A DNA stretch of 64,000 nucleotides from Meloidogyne chitwoodi (taxonomy: Eukaryota; Nematoda; Chromadorea; Rhabditida; Meloidogynidae). Both the position numbers and the translations under genes were made by a program. The notes under the pieces are model-generated. The model did not search any database, was not told the DNA's origin, and saw only the letters and a program-made list of their open reading frames with translations. Below are positions 47,134-57,958 of this stretch, one piece after another. The stretch lies in NCBI GenBank assembly GCA_015183035.1, contig JACZZP010000006.1, forward strand, positions 2,046,001-2,110,000, in the 5' to 3' direction. Within the stretch, counting starts at the first letter, position 1; each line of letters opens with the position of its first letter.

Positions 47134-50100
47134 TTAATAATAAAAATAACCTCGGCACTTTTTTGATTTGCAACTTTAAAAAAATAAATAAATAATAATT
47201 TTATAAATTTTCCCAATGTTAAATTAAATTTAAATTAAAAATATTAAAAAAAAATTTCTAACTTGCATTGTTTCTGTCTACGTCCTTTTGCGAATTGATC
47301 TATGGCACAATAATCTAAAAATAATTATTATTAAATTAATTAAAAAAAAAATTATTTAAATTTACCTATAGTCAATTCATCACCTTAAAATTATTTAAAT
47401 AATTAATTAATTTTATTTAAAAAAATAAAAAATATTTTAATTTTCAAGGCCCTTAAATTTATTCAAAAAAAAATATTTTTATTTTTTCTCAATAAAAAAA
47501 TTCTAAAATTTCTAAAATAATGAAATTTTTAATTTATTTTAAATTCTTAAATTTTCAAAAATATTCATAAAAAAATTTAAATAATTTTTAATTAAAAAAA
47601 AATTATTTAAAAAATCAAAAAACCTTTACGAATATCACGTTTTGCGAAAAAAGCAATTCTATGATATCTCTCATCCAATCGATCAGCAAATACAGGAAAT
47701 ACAGCAAGATTAGGGCTACAAGAGTGATTTACAAATCTAGCCTCCTTTTTAAAATTAAATTAATTTTAAAAAAATTTTAAAAAAATAATACATTGCCATA
47801 AATTGCAGCATCTACAATAAAAAAATATTTTGGTCCACATCCATCCATTTGAAATTGATATGTGCTTGGATTTTTTGATTCGAGAGATTCTTCATCTGTT
47901 AAAATCTAAAAAAACTTTTATTTAAAATTATTTAAAAAAATTAAAAAAACCTCTCCAACATATTCACATACAAAACAATTCTTTTTTATATCAATGCAAG
48001 TTCTGACTGCCCATCCTCTTTCTAATGTACGGAATATTACTATTGGAATTTGGCGACCTCGTTGAACTACACGGGTTGGACAATTAAAGTCACATTTGCT
48101 AAAATTAATTTATAAAAAAAAGTAAAATGATCTCTACAGGTATTCCACACTGTTTAAAACAAGTTATTTAAATTTTTTTCAATTCAAAAAAAATTTTTTC
48201 AATTAAAATATCAATTTATAACACAGTTTTTGATTCAAATAAAATTAAATCCTCAAGTCGGTTTCGAACCTTCACCAATTAGTCAGCCAATTTACCCGTG
48301 AACCACTATACCACTTGAGAATATTAATAACTTGACAAAATTAAACACTCTATTTCTTTTAATTTTATTAAAATAAAAATAATAAACCATGCATCAGTAC
48401 ATTCAACAATCCAATATTTATTTGTTGATGTTTTTTTAGAATCAATTCTTCCGTCTTCCAAGTAGCAAAAATTTTGGTTAAAATTCTAAAAATATTTTTA
48501 TTTAATTTTAAATTAAATTTTAAAAAAACATAAGGACAGCAATCATGTCTAGAGCCGCATTGTTCACTTTCAGTGCCACATTTGCAATGTTCAATATTTG
48601 CGATACCTTGCAATGCCTTTTCTGTCTCTTTTGAAAAGCGGTTTTCCAGAATATACTGAAATTTAAAAAAATTGGTATTTTTTAAATTTTTATCCAAAAA
48701 GTCCGCAAGTTTTGTCCGCAAGTAATAATATTAATTTTCTCAAAAGGATTATTTTTTAAAAATATATAAGATGAGTACATTTCCACAACAATAATAAGGG
48801 ATTATTTTATAAATTATTTTTGGTGTATATATAAGGCTGTGAACTCTAAAAAAAATTCAAAAAGTTGAACTTGCGGACATTTGAGAATTAAAAGTACATA
48901 TTTTTAAAGTAAATTTAAAGTTAAAAAAAAACCTGAAATTTCTTTGGTTTAGCCTCTTCATCAACCCAATTTTCAACATAAATTGGGGCTTGTTTAGAAT
49001 TACAACAACTTTTAATTAAATTATTCATTTCGTCTTCCCATTGATGACAATTTACTAAAGAACCAAGCATATAATTATTATGAAAATATATTCGTTCATT
49101 GATTGGAACTCTTCGACAAATTGCTTCACGCCAAGTTTCGCGTTCGTTGAATATTTGGAGCTAAAAAAAATTTTAATTGAAATTTTTAGAATAAGGCCAG
49201 TTGAGAGCATAAATTTTGAGTACCATCCTTCACAAAAAAATGTTGAGATATCTTATCCTTTTTATTAGTCGTTTAAGCTTAAAATTCATTTAAAAAGATA
49301 TTATTCCTATTTTTTATTTAATTTTTGTTAACTTTAAAGGATAGCGCTCTCAACAGACCCTTTCTCAAATATTAAAAAAATTTTTAATTTAACCAAGTCT
49401 TCCATTGAATTTTCTTCGCAGTGTATTTCCCAAGTAGAATGCTTATAATCCCAACCTTTCCATTTTAAAAAATATTGAACAGATCTCTCTTTTGATTTTT
49501 CCATTACAACACGCCGAGCAAGAATTTTTTCGACAATCCATTGATTGTCCTTAAAAAATATTTTTTTAAATTAATTAAAATAAAACCTCAGTTTGTGGCT
49601 TAAAAAAATCACCGTCAAGAGATTCATCATCAGACGGAATTAAATAAGATCGTTTACGTTTTCTTGAAATTTGTCCAATCGAATCAGAATTTTTGGAAAC
49701 TTTTAAACCTAACAAAGGACAGCTTTGTTTTGTTTTAAAATTTAAAACCTTGTTTCATCTGATTGTGAGATTCTCCATCAATTAAAAATTCAATTTCTTC
49801 AGCTTCCAATTGTTGAATTGTTTGTTGATTATTATGAGGATCTTTCCAACAAGGCAAACAGACTGCAGCGTTGGAATAAAAACCCTAAAATGTTAGAATT
49901 TTAAAAATATATAACGTTTAAAAAAACTATTAGGTTATGTGTTATAGTCTGTGGGCTGAAAATTAGTTTTAGGCACAGGCTAAAGTACCCAAACACTTTC
50001 AAGAAATTCAAAAAATGTCAGCGTTTCTTCTCTGTAAATTTGAAGCGACCCCCTCCCATTAAAAGAAAAATAAACAAACGTGTGCTTGCATTATCGATCG

Positions 50101-50427
50101 TTCATTTCGTTCCAAATTTAAACCTCTTTTGTCCGATTCATTAATAACTTCTAATTCAGAATCAGCATTATTATTATTATTCTCATCATTTTTTCTAGCA
50201 GCAATAAATTGGCTAATTGGATCAAGTCTTATAATTATTTTTCTTTCAATTTTTTGTTGATTAGTACAAATAGATGGAATATTATTATTCTCCTTATTTT
50301 CAATTTCTGAAAAAAGCCGTAAAGATGTTGTTTTTGAAAGAAGAAAATTTCTTTCATTTTTGTTGTTAGATTTATCAGGTTTTGATGTTAATTTAATTAA
50401 AAATGTGTTTAAGTTCATTTGCCTCAT
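47134..50427 (-). CDS. SUV39H-type histone H3 lysine-9 methyltransferase
   Basis: This chromodomain-SET enzyme should methylate H3K9 and bind methylated H3K9 in heterochromatin. The start is [20 protein letters not shown] at 50427 and the stop 47136-47134. Visible parts in order: an unconserved N-terminal region of roughly 200 residues with NKENNNIP and a basic RKRKRSY patch; a chromodomain ([34 protein letters not shown]); Pre-SET cysteines ([39 protein letters not shown]); SET motifs ([45 protein letters not shown]); and a Post-SET cysteine cluster ([13 protein letters not shown]) split by the last intron. The catalytic NHSC and the CxCx4C zinc ligands are intact. A TTTCAG acceptor lies 12 bases before the ATG. 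The UBE3B gene diverges from it 210 bp away. An intron holds a tRNA-like repeat. Confidence 0.93.
48251..48321 (-). repeat. tRNA-like sequence with a preserved acceptor stem
   Basis: Among the tRNA-like sequences this is the best preserved: CTCAAGT at the 5' side and ACTTGAG at the 3' side are complementary, with GGTATAGTGGTT and GGTTCGAAACC boxes. The T stem has mismatches and no proper 7-base anticodon loop can be drawn, so a pseudogene or tRNA-derived repeat is favoured. It lies in a SUV39H intron. Confidence 0.5.
48701..48879. repeat. GTCCGCAA inverted-repeat element in SUV39H intron
   Basis: GTCCGCAAGTTTTGTCCGCA at left and AACTTGCGGAC at right enclose about 150 AT-rich bases. Confidence 0.65.
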
Positions 50428-50637
50428 TTTTACAAATCTGAAATATTTTAATTAAATAAGAAAAAATAAAACGAAAAAAAAATAAAACAAAAAAACTAAT
50501 AAACACAAATTTTCAAAGATAAAAATTGCGCCTAAATAAAAAATACGACCAGTTTGTCGCGCCCTTTTCATAACAAAACGATCAAATTTCTTTTAACATT
50601 TTTGCTTGTTTTATTTACAGAATTTAACTTTTTTTTA
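50428..50637. promoter_or_regulatory. 210-bp divergent upstream region, SUV39H / UBE3B
   Basis: The two genes start back to back, so both promoters must lie in or overlap this short region. On the plus side TTATTTACAG ends 17 bases before the UBE3B ATG, and on the minus side TTTCAG ends 12 bases before the SUV39H ATG; both look like spliced-leader acceptors. No TATA box can be singled out in such AT-rich DNA. Confidence 0.55.
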
Positions 50638-53600
50638 ATGGATCAAAATGTTTTGATTAATCTACAGAGGTTGGCAAAAGGATATCTTGTTCGAAAACGC
50701 CTTCAGGAATCTATTAAGTTAGTTTATTTTTTAAATTTGTTTTTTTCTTTTATTTTTTTTTGCGGACAAAATTTTTTCTATTAAGATTTCTCATGTTTAA
50801 ATTGATTTTCTAACAAATTTGTAGATTTTTTTAATATAAATTTATTCAATTTAAAATAATAATTAATAAATTTATTTAAAAAAATGTCTCGAGTTCTTGA
50901 GTTTATTTATTCCCAAGTAGTTTGTCTGCAAGTTTTGTCCGCATAAAATTAATTTTATTTGTGTTGTTTTTAAGAAATGAATTGATTCTTATTCATAATA
51001 AACTTGGCAGTGAATTGTGTGAAAATATAAAATTGCTAAAAATTGGTTCTACTCTTTTAACTAATAATTTTTGTTCAAAAAATAATGAAATTTCTTTATT
51101 TTGCGATATTTTATTTTCTTCAATGAAATGTTCTTCAATTCAAAAATCTTTTGCTTCTCTTTATCTTTCTACTAATCTTATGGATTCTGCATGTAAAATT
51201 ACTTTTAGACTTTTCAAAAGATTAATTGAAGATTTCAACAAATGCGACGTTAGTTTGTTTACATTTATTTTTTTAAATCATTTTAATGCCCTTCTTTTTA
51301 TTTTAATTTATTTCGTGTTTCTTAAAATGCCCCTTAAATTTTTTAAATAATTTTTTGATTTTTAAATTAGTCCTTCTTTTATATAAAATTGGTCATTTTA
51401 AGGTTTCAAAAATTTCCGATTTTCGCAAAATTTCATCACAGACTCCTTTACTTTACATTTTTTGTAACTGTACAGAAGATAATTGGCCAATTCTAAAAGG
51501 AAAGGAACAAATTATTTCAATAATAAATTCACTTTTTGCAAAAACACTTTCTCCTGTAGCAACACAAGATTCATTAAATATATTAAAGGTTTTTATTTTT
51601 ATTTTAAAAACTAAAAAATAATCTTATAGAAAATAATTTATGACGGCCTAAAAGGAGATAGAAGATTGATGGATGACAAAACTATTGACCAATTATTTTT
51701 CATTTCTATCAGGTTTTTTTTAATTTTATTTAATAAAATTCTAGTGTTTTTATTTAAAGAAATATTAAAAAAAAATTTCTGAATTTTTTCTAAAGCTGCA
51801 TAAGCTCATTTCTTTACTGAATAAACAAGCCTTCCTCCAATAGGATTCGAACCCACAACCTCCATGGGCAAAGACAAAGCCCTTACCGACTAGACCAAAA
51901 CACACAATTGCTAATTTCCTCATAAATTTATTTAAATAAAATTTCTTTCTTCAAACAGATTTATTGAAATTTCATCAATCAACAGTTTTATTTTGCACAA
52001 AATATTTATTGAATTTATTACTCTTCCTACAATTACTCAAATGCTTTCTAAACCTGTTAAGAATTTTTAAAATATTTTTAAAATTAAAAAAAAATTATTT
52101 TAGACTTTAAATTTAATTGAATCTTCTCATTTATTTGAAAATTCAATAAAATGGCTTTCATCACAAGAAGAAGAAAATTCTGTTTGTTCATTATCAACAA
52201 ATGAATCACTAAATTTGGTTGCAAATATAATTTTTTTGGGAAATTTATTTAAACAGGTTTATTTTTCTTTTAATTTTTTAAAATTATTCGCCAAAAAGTC
52301 CGCAATTTTTGTCCGCAACTTTTTTTATTTTATTAATTTTTGTGGAACATTAGGGATTGGCAAACTTTCCTTTTTGCATCTTTTCTCCTTTTTAGGCTCC
52401 TTTTCCCTGCTAGGACTCTTTCAAAGCCAAAATATTTTCAATTCCTCCCGGCGCTTCATCCAAAAGTATTTTTTAAATGCTCACCCCATCGCACTCTTAC
52501 AAAATTCTGTTATATATATACATTTTACTGTTAGATAAAGAAAACAAAAATCAAAATTATAAAAAATATTTAATATTTGTGATTATAAATAAATAAATAA
52601 ATATTTGTATATAATCATAAAAGGAATTATCCTATAAAAAAATTGATAAAAATTTTAACATTATATAAAATAGAAAATAATAAAATTTATTATTTGATTA
52701 TTTTAGCCATTTTATAATAATTTATTTTTAATAATATTTTCACTTCAAAATAGAATTTAAGCAAAATAATTCAATCATATATCATTTAAAGAAGGAAAGC
52801 TAACGGCCCAGTTAGTATAGTGGTTAGTACTTCGCGTTGTGGCCGCGACGACGCAGGTTCGATTCCTGCACTGGGCATCTTTTTTCTTTTATTATAAATT
52901 AATTAAACAAATTCTTAGAATTAAATATAATAATGATAAAAGTGAAATTTTTAATATTAAATATAATATTTATTTTTTTAATTAATAATTTCTTTGAGAA
53001 AAATTAAAAATTGCGGACAAAAATTTGCGGACTGCATATATTTAAAAAATTAATTTTTTTTTAAAGTCCTTGTCAATTTGTTTACTCGATTGGGCTTATT
53101 TGGTAAATAAAATACTTGAACATTGTGCACATGTAGTTGTTAATAATAATAAAAAAAGTAATTGTTGGCATCATCCATTGTTGGGGTGGACATCTGAGAG
53201 AATTGATTCAAGGTTTTTTTTTAATTTTATTTTTTTAATTTATTCTTTTAAATTTTGGACTATTTTTGACCAATTTATTTAAAAAATTAATTTTTTTTTA
53301 TTTTTTTTTAAAAGTTTTCAATGGACCTTTACAAAAATAATAAAACAAATATCTCTTCTTTGGAGCAAAGAAATGGTTGAATTTCTTTCAAATAATTTTT
53401 TTATAAATTTTGATGAATCTAAAAATGAACAAACTTTGAAAAGAAAAAATTCCAAAAATTTTGACAATTTTCCAGCAGAAAAATTTTCTTCAGAAATTTT
53501 ACAAAGTTTGTTTTTAAATTATTTTTAAATTTAATTTTTAAAGAATTTATTGGAAAATTTGGTTCAAAAAAACAAATAGAAAATATTGGTAATATTAAAG

Positions 53601-56600
53601 CTGTTCCCCTACCTCAATTCACTCCACCAATAATTTTTTGTCAACTTTATCAAAATGCATTGCTTGCCTTTTTTAATTCGAGGATTGATATTCTTTCAAG
53701 TTTTTTTTAATTTTTTTTTTTTTGGAAATTTTAAATTTTTCTTCTTTAGGTCTGTCCCGCAATGATTCTCTTGTTCTAACAAAACTTTGGAATTATATAA
53801 ATTCAGATGTTAGTAATTGTGAAGGTTATAAAACTATTTTGGGTTATTTGGTCACTGACCCAAATGTCTCTTCTCCCCATTTTTCTCCTCTTCAACTTTT
53901 TGGTGAAATTTGTTATTCTCTTATTTCGTTTGTTTTATTTTATAGTTTTTTAAAATTTTTATTTTTTTAAAGAATTTTAGACGAAAAGGAAATGTATGAA
54001 AATGAAAAACCTTTTACTCTTTTACAGCTTTGTCAAATTGCTAATTTTGCTAATCGTTTTTGTTTTCATGCTATTTGGGATTCGTTAATAGGTTTTCTTT
54101 ATTTTTTTTTTAATTTTTATTTAAATTTTATTTAATGTCAAAGTGTCGAAAATTTTAGCTTTTGTCAAACTGAGAACTTATTTTTTATTTATTAGGGCCA
54201 GGAACGGGGGAATCCTGAATATCGGAATTTTAAAATTCAGGCTTTTTTGGATTTTCCGGGGTTTAATTCCGTAGAATCTCCCGGTATTGGTTTAAAAAAA
54301 ATTCCCTAATCGGGATCTCTGAAATGGACTTTTACCTATCTTTTAATATTTGACAAAATTTCGACAAATTTTGAAAATTTCAAAATGTCAACTTTTCAAA
54401 ATTAGTCAAGAATTTTATAATTTATTTTTTCAGATTTTGAAAATCAAAAATCTTTTTTATTATTTTCAAGTATTTATCAATTATTAAATATTTTATTTAA
54501 TCGTGATTGTAGAAGACAATTTACCAATAATTTTAAAAATTTTTGGACAATTTCAAATATAAATTCAAAATCTTTAATTTCAGAATTTGAGAGAAACGAA
54601 AAAAGAGCAAAAATTTTAATTGAAAAAATGCCTCATATAATTACGGTTTGTGATTTTTTTAAATTATTTTTTAATTTTTGAGAATATTTTCTGTTGGGTT
54701 AAATTAAAAAAAAAAATTTTTAAATTTTTTTTTCAGCTTCGTGAACGTATTTTTCTTTTTCGTAAATTTATTCAAAAGGATAAGGAATCCTTTTCTAATT
54801 CTAATAATACAATTATTACTGTTGAACGATCTAGAATAATTGAAGATGGTTTTTTTATTTTTTTTAAATTTTTTTTTGCGGACAAAATTTTTTGTCCGCA
54901 AAAAATGTCCGCAAAAATAAAATTTTTTTTAATTTAAATTTTCAGGTTATCGCCAATTAGGAAAAATATCAACTCAAACATTAAAAGGAATAATTAGAGT
55001 TAAATTTATTAATCAACAAGGATTGGATGAAGCTGGAATTGACCAAGATGGGGTTTTCTTAATTAATTAAAATTAAAAAAAAATTAAATAATTTTTTTTT
55101 AAGGTTTTTAAAGAATTTTTAGAACAAATTTTGAAAAAAGTTTTTGTTCCAGAGCTTAATTTATTCAAGGTTTTTTTAATTTTATTAATTGTATTAAAAA
55201 TAGTATCAATCAGAGACATTAAAAAAAATTAAAAATAAATTTTTTTAATAAATATTTTGGAAATAAAAATATTTTATTTAAGTCAAAATTTAATTTTTAT
55301 TTTTAATTAAAAATATTTTAATTTAGTACACAACAAATAAACAAATATATCCTTCCCCAACTTCAAATTTACTTCAAGAAGAAAATCATTTGGAATTATT
55401 TAAATTTATTGGTTGTTTATTAGGTAAAGCAATATATGAAGGTATGTATCTTCTCTTTGGTTAAGTGGATTTCGTCCCCGAATTTAAATAAATTAAGTAA
55501 AAATTTAAAATTGATCAAAAAGAATAATTAGACGGTACTTGTCCGTTTTCCCTACCCACTTTTTGCGGACAAGTTTTTACGGACAAATATTTATATATAA
55601 ATAGACAACTTGGATAATAAAAAAGAACATTCTATTATTTTCTATTCTTAAATTTTATTTTTTTTATTTGTTATTTTTTAGTTCAGTCTATCATTTTATA
55701 TTTGATTATTATTCTTTGGGATTTGCCAACAACTGAAAAAGTTGCCATCGAATCAAGGTAGTGGTCTTCTACATAAAACGAGAGTTTGTCGTAATGGAGA
55801 CGAAATGAAACTTTATCACAAACAACGTCCAGTTTGGCAAATGTGATAAATGTCATCAACAGCTTGGTGTTCGCAGTGATAACTGGTTCAGCAATACGAA
55901 ACTTTCATTTGTTAACGTTTTTGAAGAAATTATGCTTGTTTGGAGAAAATTTTGGGCGTTGAAGTGATTTTTTTTATTGGTTGCTTATATAAATAAATAA
56001 ATTTGTCCGTAAAAAGTTGGTAGGGATAACGAACAAGTACCAATTAAATTTTATTAAATTAATAAATATAGAAGAAGGGAGAAAAATTCTAAATTTTAAA
56101 ATAACAATTTTATTTATTTTTAATAATTTACACAGGTATTTGTATAGATATACAATTATCTACAATTCTACTCTCTTCGATATTAAATAAACAATTATAT
56201 CCATTTGATGAATTAGCTAATTTAGATCCTTTACTTTATAAAAATTTAACTTTTGTAAAACACTATAATAATGAAGTTGAAGATTTGGCGTTGACATTTT
56301 CTTTTCAAGAAAAATTTTTGGACAAGGTTTTTTTTAATTTTTTTTAATTTTTCTCATTTTTTAATAAAAAAATTCAAATTTTCTCCTACATTTCCACTTT
56401 TTTTAATTTAAAAAAATAAAATGTTAATTATAAAATTAAGTGAAGCATAAAAAAGAATTTTCGTCATTTGATATATTTAATTTAATAATATAAAAAATTT
56501 TAAAAAATTATGACGAGAGTGGGATTCGAACCCACGCCCACGAATGGACAGGTGCCTTAAACCTGCGCCTTAGACCGCTCGGCCATCTCGCCATTATACT

Positions 56601-57745
56601 TAAGCCAATTAAATTACGTAAAGAACTATAATTTTTCCTCTCTTCTCTTTTTATTATTTTGTCCAAATTATTAGTTTATTTTTAACTTTTTTAGATTTAT
56701 ACCCATGAATTACTGCCTGGTGGACGTGAATTAAAAGTAAATAATGAAAATAAGTAAATTTAATTTAAATAAATTTAATTTTAAAATAAATTAACTTTTA
56801 AAGAATTTCTTATCTTCATCTTTATTCACATTACCGAGTTATTAAACAAATAAAAAATCAAACGGTTAGTTTTGTTAATGGATTTCGTTCTATTATAGAA
56901 AATAAATGGTTATCTTTGTTTAATACTCATGAACTTCAATTTTTAATTTCTGGGCAATTAAGGTTTTTTTTTAATTTTTTTTAATTATAAAATTAAAAAG
57001 TGATATTGATTTGGATGACCTTAAAAAACATGTTCAATATTATGGTGGTTTTCATAGCAATCACAGGCTTATAAGATGGTTTTGGTCTATTATTCAAAAT
57101 GATTTTACTTGTGAAGAAAGACATTTATTTCTCAAGGTTTTTTTATTATTAATTAATTTATTTTATAATTAAAAAAAAATTGGTGAATCTTTTAAATGTT
57201 GAAAATTAAAGTTGTTATGATTTTTACATTATAATATTTAATTAAAGTTCGTCACCAGTTGTTCACGCCCACCACTTCTCGGATTTGCTTTTTTAGAACC
57301 ACCATTTTCTATTCGTTGTGTAGAGACTTGTGATGATTTAGATCATGGTGATACTTTTGGTTCTGTTATTAGAGGATTTTTAGCAATAAATAAAAGAAAA
57401 CAACCAACAAATGAACGTCTTCCGACTGCTTCAACTTGTTTTAATTTATTAAAGGTTTTTTAAACAATATTTTTTTTATTTTTGGGGGTCCTAAGACAAA
57501 ATTTTGTCCAAAAAAAATTATTTTGAGGTTAAAATAAAATAAATCCGTGAGTTGGATTCGAACCTTCCCCAACTAGATAGGAAAAATAACACTGAACCAC
57601 TACACCACTAACTAATATACTTCAAGTTTATTTTATTAAATAGTAAGTTTTAATTTTTTAGCTTCCAAATTATACAAAAAAACAAATTTTATTGGAAAAA
57701 CTTAGATATGCAATTCATGCAGAAACTGGTTTTGAACTTAGCTGA
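50638..57745 (+). CDS. ube3b: HECT-type E3 ubiquitin ligase UBE3B
   Basis: UBE3B transfers ubiquitin from an E2 to substrates through a HECT-domain thioester (C. elegans counterpart oxi-1). It starts [20 protein letters not shown] with an IQ motif, as in UBE3B. A long helical N-lobe follows ([27 protein letters not shown]-like segments absent). The HECT domain begins near [20 protein letters not shown] and contains [49 protein letters not shown] and [20 protein letters not shown]. The catalytic cysteine lies in [16 protein letters not shown] and the tail ends HAETGFELS before TGA at 57743-57745. All key residues appear intact. Most introns start GTTTTTT. Introns host tRNA-His, tRNA-Leu (antisense), tRNA-like repeats and a Merlin-like element. 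The next plus-strand gene begins 213 bp downstream. Confidence 0.93.
50759..50943. repeat. GTCCGCAA inverted-repeat element in UBE3B intron 1
   Basis: TTGCGGACAAAATTTTTTC at left and TTTGTCTGCAAGTTTTGTCC at right are inverted termini of a 185-bp AT-rich element that makes up most of the first intron. Confidence 0.65.
51832..51905 (-). repeat. Degenerate tRNA-like sequence in UBE3B intron
   Basis: The minus strand shows TTTGGTCTAGTCGGTAAGGG and GTGGGTTCGAATCCTAT, where the T stem pairs with wobbles, but the acceptor arms do not match and the anticodon stem has a mismatch. It is probably a pseudogene. Confidence 0.5.
52806..52877 (+). tRNA. tRNA-His (GTG)
   Basis: A complete cloverleaf is visible: acceptor GCCCAGT pairs with ACTGGGC, the D-arm is TAGTATAGTGGTTAGTA, the anticodon stem TCGCG/CGCGA closes the loop TTGTGGC with anticodon GTG, and the T-arm is GCAGGTTCGATTCCTGC. 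The discriminator is A and a T6 run follows as Pol III terminator. The D-arm and loop match animal tRNA-His. The gene lies in a UBE3B intron in the same orientation as its host. Confidence 0.97.
53010..53033. repeat. TTGCGGACAAAAATTTGCGG motif pair
   Basis: Two direct copies of TTGCGGAC lie in the UBE3B intron after tRNA-His. They belong to the GTCCGCAA motif family. Confidence 0.55.
54192..54309. mobile_element. 118-bp GC-rich palindromic element (TTAGGG...CCCTAA)
   Basis: It begins TTAGGGCCAGGAACGGGGG and ends TTCCCTAA, with internal GAATTTTAAAATTC and CCGGGG/CCCGG palindromes. It resembles the TAGGG-ended elements at 36196 and 63029 and lies in a UBE3B intron. Confidence 0.55.
54877..54914. 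repeat. GTCCGCAA hairpin in UBE3B intron
   Basis: TTGCGGACAAAATTTTTTGT then CCGCAAAAAATGTCCGCAAA: an almost perfect palindrome of the motif with an extra direct copy. Confidence 0.7.
55533..56041 (+). mobile_element. Merlin/ISXO2-like DNA transposon remnant
   Basis: The element is 509 bp with roughly 40-base inverted termini: GGTACTTGTCCGTTTTCCCT at left and, read inward from the right end, GGTACTTGTTCGTTATCCCT. Inside, a broken plus-strand frame encodes [18 protein letters not shown] and, after a one-base shift, [16 protein letters not shown] and [15 protein letters not shown]. The two cysteine pairs and the VRSDNWF context resemble the zinc-ribbon N-terminus of ISXO2/Merlin transposases. 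The DDE catalytic core is absent, so it cannot be autonomous. Flanks AATTAGAC and AATTAAAT agree at 6 of 8 positions, compatible with a decayed 8-bp target duplication. It lies in a UBE3B intron. Family assignment is from motif memory. Confidence 0.7.
56511..56592 (-). tRNA. tRNA-Leu (AAG)
   Basis: On the minus strand acceptor GGCGAGA pairs with TCTCGTC (one G-T), the D-arm is TGGCCGAGCGGTCTAAGGCG, and the anticodon stem CAGGT/ACCTG closes the loop TTAAGGC with anticodon AAG. A long variable arm follows, as expected for class II tRNA-Leu, then T-arm GTGGGTTCGAATCCCAC and discriminator A. A T6 run follows. It is nested antisense in a UBE3B intron. Confidence 0.96.
57541..57612 (-). repeat. Degenerate tRNA-like sequence in UBE3B intron
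   Basis: The minus strand reads TTAGTGGTGTAGTGGTTCAG and GGTTCGAATCCAACTC. It is very similar to the copy at 58312-58380. The acceptor arms are not complementary. Confidence 0.55.
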
Positions 57746-57958
57746 AAGAAATGAAATAAATTTTTTAAATTAATTAATTAATATTATTTATTGTATATTT
57801 ATATAAATATATTTTTGCCAAAAGAAGAAAATTTAAAAAAACCCCCGTGATAAATTTATTTAAAAATTTTTTTCTTTTTTTATTAATTAACTATTTTGTT
57901 TTAGTAAAATTATTTTTATGTACATTTTTTATTTTTTTAATAAAAGAAAAAGAATAAA

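Noticed and set aside
48251..48321. Functional tRNA gene
   Set aside because: The acceptor arms pair, but the T stem is mismatched and no standard anticodon stem-loop can be drawn.
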